A stretch of 8,877 nt of DNA from an uncultured Leptospiraceae bacterium (GTDB lineage: Bacteria > Spirochaetota > Leptospiria > Leptospirales > Leptospiraceae). The DNA lies in assembly GCA_937924465.1 (NCBI GenBank), contig CALDSP010000312.1:1-8877 (forward strand), in the 5' to 3' direction. This document shows, one piece after another, positions 7,293-8,877 of the stretch (position 1 is its first letter; each line of letters begins with the position of its first letter). The notes under the pieces are model-generated. The model did not search any database. It saw nothing but the letters and a program-made list of their open reading frames with translations, and was not told the DNA's origin. The position numbers were made by a program, and so were the translations under genes.

Positions 7293-8877
7293 ACTTATTT
7301 AAAATTGAATCTAAAATTTGTGCAAATGTTAAATTACCCAAAACTTCTTTTGAGTTTTCTTCTAAAATATGAAATCGAGTGGACAAAAAATCGGACAAAG
7401 GAGTTTTATAGTTTTCTGGAATCTCTAAAGATTCTTGAAAAGTGATTTTATATAAATCTAAAAGATTTACATCTTGTGGAAGTAAACAAGGCACAACTTC
7501 CTTATCCTTCCCTATTAAAATGTAACCATTTAAAATTAATTTATCAGTAATGTTCACTAAATCTTTATTATCAATTTGTAGTTCCTTTTCCAATTGGTCT
7601 AATTTTAATAATTTTCTTTTTGTTGTTTGCGAAAGATAAACTTCTGTAAGTAATTCCACTGTTTTAAAAAACTGGTTTTTATCAATAAATTCTTTTTGAT
7701 CAAAGGGATCTTGGATGCGTAGAAATTTTTCTTTATGTTGCAAAGTTGCAGTAATTTCAGCTCCTAAAAGGATAATGAGAGAAATTCCATAAATATAAAG
7801 TAAAAATAAAGGCACGGCTGCTAAAGCTCTATAAATAATCATCGTAGAAGTTGAAAAAGATCTCACATAAATAGCAAAGGCATATAAGAAAAGTAAAAAT
7901 ATAATACTTGTAATAAGAGAACCAAGCATTGCAGATTTTAAAGGAACTCTAGAATTAGGAATAAGAGTATACAACATTACAAAAAATATCCATATAGCAA
8001 GCAATGGAAAAATAAAGTTCAATATGGAATATAAAGAAAAAATACTATCTCCTCCAGAGATTCTATGCCAAACTAGACCTTCAGGTTTAATATCTAAAAT
8101 AGAAACCAAACTAAATTCCCCAACAGCAAGAATGTCACCCATAACTGGACTCCGTTTACTTTCCTTATCATTTTGATTTTCTGCATCTTGAAGTATGTCA
8201 TCATCGGGATTGAGAGCTTTAAAACCAAAACGAGGATTGATTGGAGTCATACTTAAGAGATTTCCGCTTTTCGTTGGAGTATAAGAAACTTCCCATGTTT
8301 CTCCTAAGTCCTTCGAAACTAAAATTTGTTCAAAATTATTTAATATTAAAATATAATCAGTGTTTTGATCTTGGATATTCCAAACTTTCGTGAAGGTAAT
8401 ATTTTTATGAGTAAGATTTTTCCAAGAATTTCCTCCATCTTCAGTTCTAAAAATAGTTCCCCTTTCTCCCACAACAAAATATTTATTTTCATTTAAAATA
8501 GCAATATCTTCCAAACGAAGATTCGTAACTTTTTGTAACGTAAAATTTTCACCTCCATCTCTAGAAATCCAAATTCCTCCAGAGGAATCCAAAATAAAAC
8601 CTAGCTTTGAGTCATAAAACCGAACTCGTGTAGCATTTAAGTTAGATTCAAAAGACTTTAAAATAATTTTTGTGATTCCTTCATTCACCTTATAACGGAT
8701 TACATCTCCATTTTCCATAACAATAATAATAGTGTTACTATTCACAATAGAAAAGTCTCGAAATCGACCATCTACAAAATCCACTAAATTCCAACTTTTT
8801 CCTTCGTTAGATGAGGTGAGTAAAATTCCTCTTTGAGATAAAATGTAAATTGTAGATAACTTATTTCTTATTTTTAA
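7291..8877 (-). CDS. YihY/BrkB-family membrane protein with inserted beta-propeller (5' partial)
   Basis: The frame stays open to the right edge, giving 528 visible residues and no start. The GTG at 8784 is an internal Val, because the 31 codons before it encode another propeller strand ending in the Asp-box SSNEGKSW. Visible order: YCF48/BNR-like repeats with Asp-boxes at about 22-29, 105-112 (SRDGGENF), 145-152 (TEDGGNSW) and 188-195 (SKDLGETW); an acidic linker at about 222-242; three membrane helices at about 278-305, 315-339 and 348-375, the last ending LLGAEITATL, typical of the YihY/BrkB C-terminus; then a cytoplasmic region at about 385-528 resembling the winged-helix tail of long YihY proteins. 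The family was once mis-named RNase BN; its function is unsettled, probably envelope-related. The missing N-terminus should hold the other YihY helices, which would put the propeller in a periplasmic loop. Its stop lies 8 bases before the GMC ATG. Confidence 0.82.
   Translation of the reverse strand, partial: LKIRNKLSTIYILSQRGILLTSSNEGKSWNLVDFVDGRFRDFSIVNSNTIIIVMENGDVIRYKVNEGITKIILKSFESNLNATRVRFYDSKLGFILDSSGGIWISRDGGENFTLQKVTNLRLEDIAILNENKYFVVGERGTIFRTEDGGNSWKNLTHKNITFTKVWNIQDQNTDYILILNNFEQILVSKDLGETWEVSYTPTKSGNLLSMTPINPRFGFKALNPDDDILQDAENQNDKESKRSPVMGDILAVGEFSLVSILDIKPEGLVWHRISGGDSIFSLYSILNFIFPLLAIWIFFVMLYTLIPNSRVPLKSAMLGSLITSIIFLLFLYAFAIYVRSFSTSTMIIYRALAAVPLFLLYIYGISLIILLGAEITATLQHKEKFLRIQDPFDQKEFIDKNQFFKTVELLTEVYLSQTTKRKLLKLDQLEKELQIDNKDLVNITDKLILNGYILIGKDKEVVPCLLPQDVNLLDLYKITFQESLEIPENYKTPLSDFLSTRFHILEENSKEVLGNLTFAQILDSILNK

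Noticed and set aside
8782..8784. GTG at 8784 as the start of the propeller-YihY gene
   Set aside because: The frame stays open to the right edge, and the upstream codons encode another Asp-box repeat, so this is an internal Val in a truncated gene.

Overview
The window looks like chromosomal DNA from a low-GC spirochaete, most likely in or near the Leptospiraceae. GC is roughly 30 % by eye. The evidence is the mix of families. There is a lipoprotein-type 7TM-DISM receptor carrying a SpoIIE phosphatase, with a linker of the kind found in many leptospiral phosphatases. There are also secreted MORN-repeat proteins with a C-x4-C-x-N-G cap, a DUF445 membrane protein, and a YihY/BrkB protein joined to Asp-box propeller repeats. 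The taxonomic placement is inference from family content; there is no rRNA or other marker gene here.

Layout from left to right. Positions 1-188 hold the 3' end of an unrecognised plus-strand gene. Positions 189-522 are a very AT-rich convergent gap with a nested inverted repeat and a possible weak terminator. Every other gene is on the minus strand, in two blocks that are transcribed from right to left. The first transcribed block, 8877 down to 4666, holds four tightly packed genes: a YihY/BrkB protein with an extracytoplasmic beta-propeller (its 5' end lies beyond the window), a cholesterol-oxidase-like GMC flavoenzyme, and two secreted MORN-repeat paralogues. The GMC and MORN genes are joined by ATGA overlaps. 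A gap at 4403-4665 follows, with a 12-bp perfect palindrome and a candidate promoter. The second block, 4402 down to 523, holds a DUF445 membrane protein and, one base after its stop codon, the receptor-type SpoIIE phosphatase.

Reading of function. The second block pairs an envelope protein of unknown role with a sensor phosphatase. Its outer domain would sense a ligand, and its cytoplasmic PP2C domain would dephosphorylate an anti-sigma antagonist encoded elsewhere. The first block looks like an envelope-associated unit: a membrane protein with a periplasmic propeller, a flavin oxidoreductase that may act on a lipid-like alcohol, and two exported MORN proteins. The tight coupling suggests the four products are made together, but no shared pathway can be read from sequence alone. 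The most unusual items are the propeller inserted in the YihY domain and the four-gene overlapping unit. I saw no mobile element, CRISPR array, tRNA or rRNA.
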